Below are positions 28,321 through 37,346 of a stretch of 64,000 nucleotides of DNA, in pieces (positions within the stretch are counted from its first letter, which is position 1; every line of letters starts with the position of its first letter). The position numbers were made by a program, and so were the translations under genes. Below the pieces are notes generated by a model. It saw only the letters and a list, made by a program, of their open reading frames with translations. It was not told where the DNA came from and did no database searches. The stretch comes from Muribaculaceae bacterium (GTDB taxonomy: Bacteria; Bacteroidota; Bacteroidia; Bacteroidales; Muribaculaceae): NCBI GenBank assembly GCA_017621225.1, contig JAGATN010000021.1, positions 116,333 to 180,332 of the forward strand, in the 5' to 3' direction.

Positions 28321-28995
28321 TCAATGCTTTGCTTTGACAAGAACTTCATCAATCATGCCATATTCCTTGGCTTCGGTTGCGGTCATCCAGTAGTCGCGGT
28401 CCGAGTCGCGCTCAACCTTTTCAAACGGCACGCCCGAATGATCGGAAATAATGGTGTACAATTCCTTCTTCAGTTTCTGTATCTCGCGCGCGGTGATTTC
28501 TATATCCGAAGCTTGTCCTTGCGCGCCACCCATGGGTTGATGTATCATGACGCGAGAATGCTTCAGAGCAAATCTTTTTCCGGCGGTGCCTGATACGAGA
28601 AGCACGGCGGCCATCGACGCGGCCATACCGGTGCATATGGTTGCTACGTCGCTCGATATGTATTGCATCGTATCGTATATGCCAAGTCCGGCATAAACCG
28701 ATCCGCCGGGCGAGTTGATGTAAATGCTCACATCTTTGCCGGGATCGGCTGAATCGAGATACAATAATTGAGCCTGAATCACATTTGCCGTATAGTCATT
28801 TACATCAGTGCCCAGAAATATTATTCGGTCCATCATGAGGCGAGAAAACACATCCATTTGGGCCACGTTAAGTTGGCGTTCTTCTATAATTGTCGGAGAA
28901 ATGTAGCTTGAAGTTATTGACGAAGCGTATTGATCAAGGGCAAGTCCATTAAGCCCAAGATGTTTCACTGCATAATCCCTAAAATCATTCTTCAT
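28321..28995 (-). CDS. clpP: ClpP protease subunit
   Basis: Serine peptidase of the ClpXP and ClpAP complexes. The 224-residue protein has the catalytic Ser in [11 protein letters not shown], His in [11 protein letters not shown] and Asp in [15 protein letters not shown]. The ATG at 28995 ([14 protein letters not shown]) is preferred to 29040 because the shorter N-terminus fits Bacteroidetes ClpP and leaves a leader after the strong promoter at 29038-29069. Trigger factor (tig), which often precedes clpP, is absent; a divergent GH97 gene is there instead. Confidence 0.94.
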   Translation of the reverse strand: MKNDFRDYAVKHLGLNGLALDQYASSITSSYISPTIIEERQLNVAQMDVFSRLMMDRIIFLGTDVNDYTANVIQAQLLYLDSADPGKDVSIYINSPGGSVYAGLGIYDTMQYISSDVATICTGMAASMAAVLLVSGTAGKRFALKHSRVMIHQPMGGAQGQASDIEITAREIQKLKKELYTIISDHSGVPFEKVERDSDRDYWMTATEAKEYGMIDEVLVKAKH

Positions 28996-29037
28996 ATATT
29001 TTACTATTGAAATGTTATTAAAGTCGGTTTTGTTAGT

Positions 29038-29069
29038 CAAAGTTACGAATAAAAAAGAAATTCAGCAAA
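29038..29069 (-). promoter_or_regulatory. promoter of the clpP operon
   Basis: On the minus strand TTTG (29069-29066), 20 bases, TAACTTTG (29045-29038): an exact -33/-7 match, 42 bases before the clpP ATG. Confidence 0.72.
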
Positions 29070-29108
29070 TAAAACAACGCCTATAATCGATTTTTTATTT
29101 GGTCATTT

Positions 29109-29139
29109 ATTGTCATTATTCAAATATTTGCTATGTTTG
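29109..29139 (+). promoter_or_regulatory. promoter of the GH97 gene
   Basis: ATTG (29109-29112), 19 bases, TATGTTTG (29132-29139). The -7 is exact and the -33 has one mismatch. It leaves a leader of about 75 bases. Confidence 0.6.
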
Positions 29140-29219
29140 CAAAAAATAACATATATACTCCGATTAATTATATGTGATAGTGCTTATTCTTTGTATAATT
29201 CATCATTAAGATAGTAGAC

Positions 29220-31184
29220 ATGAAAATCAAAATAGCTTTAGCAACGATTCTTGCAATATATTCGTCGACGGATATGGCATATGCCGCAAAGCGTTCAATA
29301 AAAAGCCCCGACGGCAAACTTGAAGTAATCACTGACGTAAAAGCCGGCACTCCGACATATATGGTAAAATATCTTGATAAGATAATGATTGACGAGTCGC
29401 CTTTGGGATTCAAGGCTGACATTGGCGATTTCAGCTCCGGAATGACGGATGTGAAGCAAGTTGAACGAAACGTCCGGAAACATTACAATCAGGATCGCAT
29501 AAAACGTAGCGACATAGACTATGAAGCAAACGTGCTCGAAGTGACTTATGCCGATGCCGATGGACGGCAAATGATGGTTGAATGGCAAGTAAGCGATAAC
29601 AATGTGGCGTTCCGCTACCACATACCTAACGGCAAGGAGCGTAGAAGCGCAGTAATCGAAAAAGAGGAAAGCAGTTTTAAATTCCCGCCCTACACCACCA
29701 CGTTCATAACGCCTCAAAGCAATCCGATGATAGGATGGAAGCGCACCAAGCCAAGCTATGAGGAACCGTATACAAACGACTCCCCTATGTCGGCAAAATC
29801 GTTATACGGCAAGGGATATACATTTCCCGCGCTGTTCCATGTAGGCAACGACGGATGGGTATTGTTAAGCGAAACCGGCGTTGACGGAAATTATTGCGGA
29901 AGCAGACTGTCGGAATGCAAAGATGGAACATATTCGATTGCATATCCAATGGAGGGTGAAAACAACGGAAACGGATCCTCGTCGCCTGGAATTTCATTGC
30001 CGGGAACTACGCCTTGGCGCACCATCACCGTTGGCAACACGCTCGACCCGATTGTTGAGACGACCATTCCATGGGATCTCGTCGAACCGTTGTATGAAAC
30101 CAAAGCGGCAACCGCGCCCGGCCGTGGCACTTGGAGCTGGCTGTTATGGCAAGATGGTAGCATAAACTATGAGGATCAGGTGAAATTCATAGATCTTGCC
30201 GCCAATATGGGATATGAAAACGCGCTGATCGACAATTGGTGGGATAAAAACATCGGTAAAGATGGCATTGAACGCCTCTCGGCATATGCGCGGTCGAAAA
30301 ATGTAAATCTTATTCTATGGTTCTCGTCAAGCGGATACTGGAACGACATCGAACAAAGCCCTACAAATGTCATGAGTCGTCCGATTCCTCGAAAGAAGGC
30401 GATGAAATGGATGCAGGATAATGGCATAAGCAAAATAAAGGTAGACTTTTTCGGCGGCGACAAACAAGAGACCATTCGCCTGTATGAAGATATTCTCAGC
30501 GACGCAAACGATTACGGCATATCGGTAATATTCCATGGTTGCACGCTACCTCGCGGCTGGGAGCGTATGTATCCGAATTATATAGGGAGCGAGGCCGTGC
30601 TTGCTTCGGAAAACCTCGTTTTCGGACAAGATTTTTGCAACAATGAGGCCTTCAATGCCACGTTGCATCCGTTTATCCGCAATGCCGTGGGCTCCATGGA
30701 GTATGGCGGCACGATACTCAACCACCGGTTGAACCGCGACAACAATGGCGGCACAATACGTATGACTACCGACGCATTCCAATTGGCAACTGCCATATTA
30801 TTCCAGAATCCGGTGCAGAATTTCGCGCTTGCCCCCAACAACCTTGAGGATGCCCCTGCCGCAGCGATTGAATTCATGAAAAATGTTCCCACCACATGGG
30901 ATGACACAAAGTTGATCAAGGGATACCCCGGAAAATATGTGGTGCTCGCGCGCCGAAACAAAAACAAGTGGTATGTATCGGGAGTTAATGCTACATCCGA
31001 CAAGCTAAAGCTTCGTCTCGACTTAAGTTCCATACTGCCTAATGGCCGACAAACGGCGCCGGTCTATGTAAGCGACAAGAACGAAGGCGTGAAAACGAAG
31101 TCTGTCAAAATCAAAAACGGAATAGCTTCGGAATTGACCGTATTGCCGTCCGATGGATTCGTTATGATAATTGACGCTGATTGA
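29220..31184 (+). CDS. GH97 alpha-glycosidase (SusB-like)
   Basis: A secreted or periplasmic glycoside hydrolase of family GH97, which includes the starch-utilisation enzyme SusB and alpha-galactosidases. The 654-residue protein has a signal peptide (MKIKIALATILAIYSSTDMAYA), an N-terminal beta-sandwich, and a TIM barrel with conserved LIDNWWDKNIG and KVDFFGGDKQ. The Asp in KVDFF is a candidate nucleophile for the retaining subgroup, but the inverting group cannot be excluded without an alignment. It is a single gene with its own promoter and no SusC/SusD pair nearby, so it is not part of a visible polysaccharide-utilisation locus. It converges with dacB. Confidence 0.9.
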   Translation: MKIKIALATILAIYSSTDMAYAAKRSIKSPDGKLEVITDVKAGTPTYMVKYLDKIMIDESPLGFKADIGDFSSGMTDVKQVERNVRKHYNQDRIKRSDIDYEANVLEVTYADADGRQMMVEWQVSDNNVAFRYHIPNGKERRSAVIEKEESSFKFPPYTTTFITPQSNPMIGWKRTKPSYEEPYTNDSPMSAKSLYGKGYTFPALFHVGNDGWVLLSETGVDGNYCGSRLSECKDGTYSIAYPMEGENNGNGSSSPGISLPGTTPWRTITVGNTLDPIVETTIPWDLVEPLYETKAATAPGRGTWSWLLWQDGSINYEDQVKFIDLAANMGYENALIDNWWDKNIGKDGIERLSAYARSKNVNLILWFSSSGYWNDIEQSPTNVMSRPIPRKKAMKWMQDNGISKIKVDFFGGDKQETIRLYEDILSDANDYGISVIFHGCTLPRGWERMYPNYIGSEAVLASENLVFGQDFCNNEAFNATLHPFIRNAVGSMEYGGTILNHRLNRDNNGGTIRMTTDAFQLATAILFQNPVQNFALAPNNLEDAPAAAIEFMKNVPTTWDDTKLIKGYPGKYVVLARRNKNKWYVSGVNATSDKLKLRLDLSSILPNGRQTAPVYVSDKNEGVKTKSVKIKNGIASELTVLPSDGFVMIIDAD

Positions 31185-31211
31185 AGTTGACCGTCGAAGC
31201 CCGATGGCGAT

Positions 31212-32564
31212 TCATTCGGGGAAAGTATTAAGCAAAAGATTTTCCACTTCAGTCTTGACCTTGCCTCTTGAGCACGCAAAGTTATTCACTATTACCACTA
31301 TGACGTGTGTAGGATAACCATTTTTGTCAAGTTTATAACCTGCGTAACTCTGAACGCCCTTCATGCTGCCGGTTTTCATGGCTATGGAGCCTTTGAGATG
31401 CGATTCGTTCAAAAAGTATTTCATCGTTCCATCCAAACCGGCCTTAGGAAACAGGCTCACATAGTCAGAAGCTTTGAGATGGGAAGCCATCCATACGAAT
31501 ATATCGGCGAGAAAATATGGCGTAAGGCGATTGTTTACCGACAATCCGCTGCCATCTTCGATTACTATTCCGCATGTGTCGACGTCGCGTATTGTCCAGA
31601 GTTGCAGCTCGCGTTTCGTCGCCTCCGTCCTAGTTTCGCCGGGCGCGAATGCGCGTAGCATCGATTCAGCCATCATATTGTCGCTTCGAAACATGAGACT
31701 ACGCATTATGTCAATCAGCTTTGGCGATTGATGAACATATATTTCGGTGGCAACGTCATGCTTGTTTAATTGCGTATTGCCAATGTTGATGCCATTCTTG
31801 CGTATGGCCGACAATACTGCATAACACATGGATTTGCCCGGCAACGGATTGGCGAGGGTCATGCTTTGCCCTTTCTTCGGGATGATGCCCTTCGACAATA
31901 TCACGCTACTGTTGCGCTTTCGGTCGACTTTCAATTTTGACTTGGCACTCGTATGGCTGACCTTTAATCCGGGAATGTGTGGAATCGATTTTTTAGACGG
32001 GAGCGTGAGTATGAATTTGTTGTCTTTGAAGTTTGCGGCATGATGCGATGTGCCGTACGACCACACAAGGTCTTCGTCGGCCCATCCCAACGGAATGTCT
32101 TCTTCCGGTACGGCCGACTGATCCACCACCACGGTGCCGGTAATTTCAGATATGCCCAACCGCTCCAGTCCGGCGACTATGCTGTCGGCAAATCCGGCAT
32201 ATTCTTTAAAATATGATGATTCGATGGTTGGATCACCTACCGCCTTTATTATTACGTCGCCATTCAGCTTGCCACCTTTAATGGTACCTGCGGCCAGAAC
32301 CCTCGTTTCGAATTTGTCGGAAGCCGGCTTCATGCTTAGCAGCGTAGCGGTCGTGACCGATTTTGTTATGCTTGCCGGTATTAACGGAGTTTCGCCATTG
32401 ACATCATATAAAACATCGCCGGTGGCGAGATCTTCTATGTACAACCCAACCACTGCTTTGGGCGAGTTCGACAAATTCAACGGATTGTCGTAGCAAGTAT
32501 CAGCATACGATGATACATAGACAGTTAACTGTAAGATTAGTGCTATAATTACCTTTATATTCAT
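31212..32564 (-). CDS. dacB: D-alanyl-D-alanine carboxypeptidase, PBP4 family
   Basis: A class C low-molecular-mass penicillin-binding protein that trims or cleaves peptidoglycan peptides in the periplasm. The 450-residue protein has a signal peptide and the three serine-acyltransferase motifs: SITK (nucleophile Ser and Lys in PASITKS), SDN in FRSDNMMAE, and KTG in MKTGSMKG. The long insertion between the first two motifs is the PBP4 hallmark. It is divergent from tetR; on the minus strand TAATTTCG, near the -7 consensus, lies upstream. Confidence 0.92.
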   Translation of the reverse strand: MNIKVIIALILQLTVYVSSYADTCYDNPLNLSNSPKAVVGLYIEDLATGDVLYDVNGETPLIPASITKSVTTATLLSMKPASDKFETRVLAAGTIKGGKLNGDVIIKAVGDPTIESSYFKEYAGFADSIVAGLERLGISEITGTVVVDQSAVPEEDIPLGWADEDLVWSYGTSHHAANFKDNKFILTLPSKKSIPHIPGLKVSHTSAKSKLKVDRKRNSSVILSKGIIPKKGQSMTLANPLPGKSMCYAVLSAIRKNGINIGNTQLNKHDVATEIYVHQSPKLIDIMRSLMFRSDNMMAESMLRAFAPGETRTEATKRELQLWTIRDVDTCGIVIEDGSGLSVNNRLTPYFLADIFVWMASHLKASDYVSLFPKAGLDGTMKYFLNESHLKGSIAMKTGSMKGVQSYAGYKLDKNGYPTHVIVVIVNNFACSRGKVKTEVENLLLNTFPE

Positions 32565-32695
32565 TCAAACTCAATTTTGGGACAACGAAATTACAAAAAA
32601 AGGCACAATAACTCAGTTTTTTAAGCGTGCTTTGCCGTTTATTAAGGATTTTTGTTTAATTTCGCACAGAAAAAGAAAAAATGAGCAATTGAAAT

Positions 32696-33277
32696 ATGGT
32701 AATTAAGACTCGCGAAAAGCTTATTGATGTAGCGCGACAATTGTTTGCTTACAAGGGAGTGGAGAACACTACCATGAACGACATCGCAGCTGCATCCGAC
32801 AAAGGCAGGCGCACGATATACACATATTTCAAAAACAAACGCGAGATATATAATGCCGTAATAGAGCGCGAAAGCGATAGGCTTATATGTCAGTTGCGGG
32901 AGGTGGCAGATTCAAATATGCCACCTGAAATAAAGCTTGAAAAATATTTAATGCTGCGTTTCAATGTAGTTGTCGACAGGACTCCTAAGCATGATACGCT
33001 GAGATACATATTTGGTCGGGATTACAGGAGAATAGAACGCATATGGAGGCTTGCCATTGACAAGGAGAGCGTATTGTTCAAAAAAGTATTGAACGAAGGA
33101 GTGGCAGCCGGAGTATATGATGCGGAGCAGGCATCGAGACTGCCGGTTCTTGAGGCTCTGATGTTTCAAGGCATAGATTATTGCCATATGCGCGACAATT
33201 TCGATAGTGTTGGCCCCGACATCAACCGCATACGCGACGAAGTCATTAAATTTATAATACAAGGAATCAAAAAATAA
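32696..33277 (+). CDS. TetR/AcrR-family regulator
   Basis: A 193-residue one-component regulator. The HTH is near residues 25-45 (TTMNDIAAASDKGRRTIYTYF), followed by the usual all-helical ligand-binding domain. It is seven bases upstream of fabH on the same strand, so it is cotranscribed with fabH-fabG and may sense acyl-CoA or acyl-ACP and repress its own operon; this is inferred from position only. TAATTTCG at 32658-32665 is the nearest -7-like sequence. Confidence 0.88.
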   Translation: MVIKTREKLIDVARQLFAYKGVENTTMNDIAAASDKGRRTIYTYFKNKREIYNAVIERESDRLICQLREVADSNMPPEIKLEKYLMLRFNVVVDRTPKHDTLRYIFGRDYRRIERIWRLAIDKESVLFKKVLNEGVAAGVYDAEQASRLPVLEALMFQGIDYCHMRDNFDSVGPDINRIRDEVIKFIIQGIKK

Positions 33278-33284
33278 TTCAAAT

Positions 33285-34229
33285 ATGTTTATCAATTCTA
33301 CAGGATATTACATTCCGTCGGGTCGTGTTGACAATGAGCATTTTTTCAATGTCAACGGACTTACGAGCGATTGGATATTGAAGCGAACGGGCATCTCTAC
33401 CCGCTCTAAGGCCGGAGAGAACGAAGGCCACGACTCAATGGGGCTTGAAGCCATAAACGATGCCCTTAAAAAGTTGCCATATGACATAAAGGATGTCGAT
33501 TTGATAGTATCGGCCGCATACTCCGCCTACGACACCGTGGCCACTCTTGCACATGTGGCACAGCAAAAATACGACATAGCCGGAGCAAAGGCCGTATATG
33601 CTTCGTCGGCATGCTCGTCGTTTGTCAACGGCTTGGAAATAGTAGAAGGTTACTTCGCTATGGACAAAGCCAAGAAAGCATTGCTCGTTTGTTCGGAACA
33701 CAATACATATTACAGCAACGAAAGCGATCCCAAATGCGGGCATCTGTGGGGCGATGGTGCCGTGGCCATGTTCTTGTCGGCCGAGCCGGTTGCGCCAAAC
33801 GAACCCGAAATCAAACAGATATACACTTGTGGACTCGGAAATGTGAGCAAAGGCCCGGAAGGAGTAAAATTACGTCCCAAGGAAGATGGCATAACCATGC
33901 CCGACGGGCGCGACGTGTTCATGCATGCCTGCAAGTACATGGTGCATGCGCTCGATCAGGTTTCCAAACCCGAAGGGCTTGCCATTACCGACCTTGATTA
34001 CATAATCTGCCATCAGGCCAATAAACGCATCGTAGCCAACGTAGCCAATCAATTATCGTTGCCTGATGACAGATTCCTGAACAATATTGAAGAATTTGGT
34101 AACACTGGATCGGCTTCGGCAGCCATTGTATTCGCACAAAACAGAGAGAAATTCAAAAAAGGCCAACGCGTAGGGCTGACCGTATTTGGCGGCGGCTATT
34201 CATGCGGAGCCTTTATGGTTGAAATATAA
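33285..34229 (+). CDS. fabH: 3-oxoacyl-ACP synthase III (KAS III)
   Basis: Condenses an acyl-CoA primer with malonyl-ACP to start fatty-acid synthesis, or acts in a related condensation. The 314-residue thiolase-fold enzyme has the KAS III Cys-His-Asn triad: Cys in SSACSSFVNG, His in IICHQANKRI and Asn in EFGNTGSAS. The QANKRI motif for ACP docking is intact. It lies between tetR and fabG. A role in a special acyl product rather than bulk lipid synthesis cannot be ruled out, because such regulators can accompany secondary fabH copies. Confidence 0.9.
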   Translation: MFINSTGYYIPSGRVDNEHFFNVNGLTSDWILKRTGISTRSKAGENEGHDSMGLEAINDALKKLPYDIKDVDLIVSAAYSAYDTVATLAHVAQQKYDIAGAKAVYASSACSSFVNGLEIVEGYFAMDKAKKALLVCSEHNTYYSNESDPKCGHLWGDGAVAMFLSAEPVAPNEPEIKQIYTCGLGNVSKGPEGVKLRPKEDGITMPDGRDVFMHACKYMVHALDQVSKPEGLAITDLDYIICHQANKRIVANVANQLSLPDDRFLNNIEEFGNTGSASAAIVFAQNREKFKKGQRVGLTVFGGGYSCGAFMVEI

Positions 34230-34246
34230 TACATTAAACAGAAATT

Positions 34247-34993
34247 ATGAAATTACTTGAAGGAAAGACCGCGTTGATTACAGGCGCGGCACGCGGTATT
34301 GGTAAGGCACTTGCCCTTAAATTTGCCCAGGAAGGAGCCAATGTAGCATTCACCGACCTTGTAATTGACGAAAACGGAAAAGAAACAGAAGCGGAGATAG
34401 CCGCTTATGGCGTTAAATCGAAAGGATATGCATCAAATGCCGCTGATTTCGAACAAACCAAGCAGGTGGTTGAGCAGGTGAAAGAAGATTTTGGACGCAT
34501 TGATATTTTGGTAAATAATGCCGGCATAACCAAGGACGGATTGATGATGCGCATGACCGAACAGCAGTGGGATGCCGTTATCAACGTCAATCTCAAGAGC
34601 GCATTTAATTTTATCCATGCGGTTCTCCCCATAATGATGCGTCAGCGCGGTGGCAGCATCATAAATATGGCTTCGGTTGTAGGCGTACATGGAAATGCCG
34701 GACAGTCGAACTATGCAGCATCAAAGGCAGGCTTGATAGCTCTTGCAAAGAGCATAGCACAGGAAGTTGGATCGAGAGGCATAAGGGCAAACGCCATTGC
34801 TCCGGGCTTCATCGAAACGGCCATGACGGCAGCTCTGCCCGAAAGCGTTCGTGCAGAATGGGCACAGAAGATACCCTTGCGTCGTGCCGGTCAAACCGAC
34901 GACATTGCAAATGTAGCCACGTTCCTCGCCTCTGATATGTCAAGCTACGTTACCGGTCAGGTAATACAGGTTGACGGAGGCATGAATATGTAA
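34247..34993 (+). CDS. fabG: 3-oxoacyl-ACP reductase
   Basis: NADPH-dependent short-chain dehydrogenase that reduces 3-oxoacyl-ACP in the elongation cycle. The 248-residue protein has the cofactor motif TGAARGIG, NNAG, the catalytic Ser in INMASVVG, the YxxxK pair in NYAASKAG, and the ending YVTGQVIQVDGGM typical of FabG. It follows fabH after 17 bases and is ended by a strong terminator. Confidence 0.93.
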   Translation: MKLLEGKTALITGAARGIGKALALKFAQEGANVAFTDLVIDENGKETEAEIAAYGVKSKGYASNAADFEQTKQVVEQVKEDFGRIDILVNNAGITKDGLMMRMTEQQWDAVINVNLKSAFNFIHAVLPIMMRQRGGSIINMASVVGVHGNAGQSNYAASKAGLIALAKSIAQEVGSRGIRANAIAPGFIETAMTAALPESVRAEWAQKIPLRRAGQTDDIANVATFLASDMSSYVTGQVIQVDGGMNM

Positions 34994-35026
34994 TGCGAGG
35001 TTACTCTCGTAAATATAAAAATACTT

Positions 35027-35064
35027 AAATCTCGCCGACTTATAGGATGAAGTCGGCGAGATTT
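35027..35064 (+). terminator. rho-independent terminator of tetR-fabH-fabG
   Basis: AAATCTCGCCGACTT pairs perfectly with AAGTCGGCGAGATTT around an eight-base loop, followed by TCTTCTATTT. The 15-pair stem is the strongest terminator in the window. Confidence 0.88.
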
Positions 35065-35088
35065 TCTTCTATTTAATAGGAAATTGTG

Positions 35089-35096
35089 TAACTTTG
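35089..35096 (+). promoter_or_regulatory. -7 element for the DUF4290-rimM genes
   Basis: TAACTTTG fits TAnnTTTG and lies 17 bases before the ATG at 35114, just after the fabG terminator. The -33 position is weak. Confidence 0.5.
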
Positions 35097-35113
35097 AGGA
35101 AATTTATTTCGAT

Positions 35114-35704
35114 ATGTTAAGTTATAATACTCAACTAAAGAAACTTGTGTTGCCTGAATATGGGCGTAATATACAGCGTATGGTCGATCATTGCATGACA
35201 ATAAGCGACCGCGAAGAACGTAACATATGCGCGCGCTCGATAATAGCAACAATGGGAAACCTATTCCCCGAATTACGCGACGTAGACGATTACAAACATA
35301 AACTGTGGGATCATCTTGCCATAATGTCGGATTTCAGCCTCGACATTGACTATCCTTTTGATGTGATTCGTCCGGACAACCTGATGTCGCATCCCGCCCC
35401 CGTGCCATACATGTCGCACAACATACGTTATCGCCATTACGGCAAGTCGATTGAGTGGATCATAAATCGGGCAATGGAAATGCCTGAAGGAGATGAGCGT
35501 AATGTACTCATATCGCTCATTGCCAATCATATGAAGAAACTTATGTTGGCTGTCAACAAGGATGGCGTTGACGATGCCAAGATATTCAAAGACTTGGCTG
35601 AGATGTCGCACGGTGCGATACGCATAGATCCGTCGATGCTTAAGCTGCACGAATTCAAGGAAGTGCCGGTTCCGACAACAGGAAAAAAGAAAAAGAAAAA
35701 ATAA
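35114..35704 (+). CDS. DUF4290 family protein
   Basis: A 196-residue cytoplasmic protein of a family almost confined to Bacteroidetes (DUF4290), with unknown function. It starts MLSYNTQLKKLVLPEYGRNI, has the conserved DHLAIMSDF region and a highly basic C-terminus ending in a run of lysines (KKKKKK) that could contact RNA or DNA. The ATG at 35114 is preferred over 35084 because the latter overlaps the promoter. It is followed 12 bases later by rimM, which makes a role near ribosome assembly or translation worth considering (inference). Confidence 0.85.
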   Translation: MLSYNTQLKKLVLPEYGRNIQRMVDHCMTISDREERNICARSIIATMGNLFPELRDVDDYKHKLWDHLAIMSDFSLDIDYPFDVIRPDNLMSHPAPVPYMSHNIRYRHYGKSIEWIINRAMEMPEGDERNVLISLIANHMKKLMLAVNKDGVDDAKIFKDLAEMSHGAIRIDPSMLKLHEFKEVPVPTTGKKKKKK

Positions 35705-35716
35705 CAGCTCATTCAG

Positions 35717-36244
35717 ATGATAACCATCGAAAGTGTAAGCCAAATAGGTAGATTCAACAAACCGCATGGAATAAAAGGCGAGATATCGGCTACGTTCGAC
35801 ATTGATTTCGACATAAGTTCTCTGCGATGCATAATTATGGATGTCGATGGCATACTCGTGCCTTTTTTCATCTCCGGAATACGTCCAAAGAGTGCCGATA
35901 CGTTGCTGATTACCATCGATGGCGTTTCAGATGAAACGATGGCCCAGGATTTTTCCAACAAGCCAATCTACGCACTTAAATCGGACCTTAACGTCAACGA
36001 ATCGGATGAAGACGGATTTTATGCGTCGGATTTTATCGGGTTTGACGTAATCGACGGCGATTCGGGCACAAAACTGGGAACCATAGCCGACATTGAAGAT
36101 TCGACGCAAAATATGCTTTTCATATTAGATACGCCGAACAACGATACGTTGTACATACCCATAGTTGATGAATTCATAACCGACATTGACATTAATGACA
36201 AAAAAATAACCATGACATTACCCGAGGGGATGTCAGACTTATAA
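35717..36244 (+). CDS. rimM: ribosome maturation factor RimM
   Basis: Binds S19 in the 30S head and helps 16S rRNA processing. The 175-residue protein has the RimM N-terminal barrel (IGRFNKPHGIKGEISATF) and a C-terminal PRC-barrel domain (FYASDFIGFDVID ... TLYIPIVDEFITDID). The HGIKGE motif is diagnostic. It sits between DUF4290 and a small acidic gene; trmD, the usual partner elsewhere, is not here. Confidence 0.92.
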   Translation: MITIESVSQIGRFNKPHGIKGEISATFDIDFDISSLRCIIMDVDGILVPFFISGIRPKSADTLLITIDGVSDETMAQDFSNKPIYALKSDLNVNESDEDGFYASDFIGFDVIDGDSGTKLGTIADIEDSTQNMLFILDTPNNDTLYIPIVDEFITDIDINDKKITMTLPEGMSDL

Positions 36245-36256
36245 AACATACCGAAT

Positions 36257-36565
36257 ATGGAATATGACGAAAATAAAGCCATTGAATATATGCGTCGCAG
36301 TCTTCCCGATGACGTGGCAAAATCATATGACGATGATGAATATCTGAACGTCATCGACCTGATTTGGGATTTTTATGAAGAAAACGGGTTGCTCGACATC
36401 GATGGCGACGAAGACATAGAGGAAGATGCTCTGCTCGACGATCTGATTGAATATGCCAAGCGTATGATCAAAAAGGACAAGAGTGCCGTGATGCGACTCG
36501 AGCATATCGAACCGATAATAAAAGCGGAAATAGAATATGAGTCAACCCTTGACGAAGGCATATAA
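36257..36565 (+). CDS. small acidic conserved protein, unknown function
   Basis: A 102-residue acidic protein with many Asp and Glu residues and no signal or membrane segment. It looks helical and starts MEYDENKAIEYMRRSLP. I do not recognise a named domain. It is 12 bases after rimM and 21 before the OmpA-family gene, so it is part of the same transcript. Confidence 0.7.
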   Translation: MEYDENKAIEYMRRSLPDDVAKSYDDDEYLNVIDLIWDFYEENGLLDIDGDEDIEEDALLDDLIEYAKRMIKKDKSAVMRLEHIEPIIKAEIEYESTLDEGI

Positions 36566-36586
36566 ACGAAACTCATTTTTATTAAT

Positions 36587-37258
36587 ATGAATCCCCATAA
36601 TATAATTCGTAATCTGACAAGTTTGATTGTCATTGCCATAATGTCAATGACTCATAACCTTCAGGCGCAAAATTCGCATTCCGGTAACTCGGATTTCAAG
36701 TATAGCGAAGAATTTTTTATGGATATGGATTTTGAGCCTAATCTTGCCACGCCGAAAATTCCCGAAAAAGAGAAAGCGGCAGTAAAGCAATATGTCAGAA
36801 AAGTAGCCGAGGGGTTATCGAAAGATGTCACCGTCGATCTCATGCGAGATGATGAAGTGTTCATCGTCACCATACCTACCGACGAACTGTTTCTTCCAAA
36901 TGACTCATTGCTTATGGATGATGCATCGAATAGGTTTGATCCTTTTTTCAAGCTTATGTCAGATCCATTGATGTACAAGATTGTGCTTGCGATGCATACT
37001 GATGATACGGGATCAAAAAAATATTGCGATTATTTATCCACGGTTCGAATGAATTCCATATACGATATGTTTATGGAAAAGATTGAAAATGGCGAACTCA
37101 GCGAGGATCTCGTCATAATTCCGTTTGCCATGGGTTCGTCTCTGCCGTTGGTTCCTAACGACACTCGTAAAAACAGGAGCGAAAACAGGCGTCTTGAAAT
37201 ATATTTCATCCCCGGACCCAAAATGATAGAATTGGCTCATAAAAAAGCACTGCAATAA
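36587..37258 (+). CDS. OmpA C-terminal-domain protein
   Basis: A 223-residue exported protein with a signal peptide ending at LQAQ. The N-terminal part has no clear family; the C-terminal half is an OmpA-like peptidoglycan-binding domain with the SxxR and NRR.E pattern (LSTVRMNS, and NRSENRRLEIYF). It probably tethers to the cell wall in the periplasm. The lack of a lipobox and of a beta barrel sets it apart from Pal and OmpA themselves. Confidence 0.8.
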   Translation: MNPHNIIRNLTSLIVIAIMSMTHNLQAQNSHSGNSDFKYSEEFFMDMDFEPNLATPKIPEKEKAAVKQYVRKVAEGLSKDVTVDLMRDDEVFIVTIPTDELFLPNDSLLMDDASNRFDPFFKLMSDPLMYKIVLAMHTDDTGSKKYCDYLSTVRMNSIYDMFMEKIENGELSEDLVIIPFAMGSSLPLVPNDTRKNRSENRRLEIYFIPGPKMIELAHKKALQ

Positions 37259-37264
37259 ATGTCG

Positions 37265-37303
37265 ACATGATGCTTATCATGTGGCTATTGTTTAGTATTT
37301 TTG
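37265..37303 (+). promoter_or_regulatory. short hairpin and -7 element before proS
   Basis: ACATGAT-GCTT-ATCATGT (37265-37282) is a perfect seven-pair hairpin that may end the upstream operon. TATTTTTG (37296-37303) fits TAnnTTTG and lies 43 bases before the proS ATG. No good -33 tetramer is seen. Confidence 0.5.
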
Positions 37304-37346
37304 CAAATTAATTGAAAAGAAATATAATTAAATCATCATAATTACA

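Noticed and set aside
31200-31220. CCCGA-TCGGG hairpin as a bidirectional terminator for GH97 and dacB
   Set aside because: Only five base pairs, overlaps the dacB coding end and has no T-tract.
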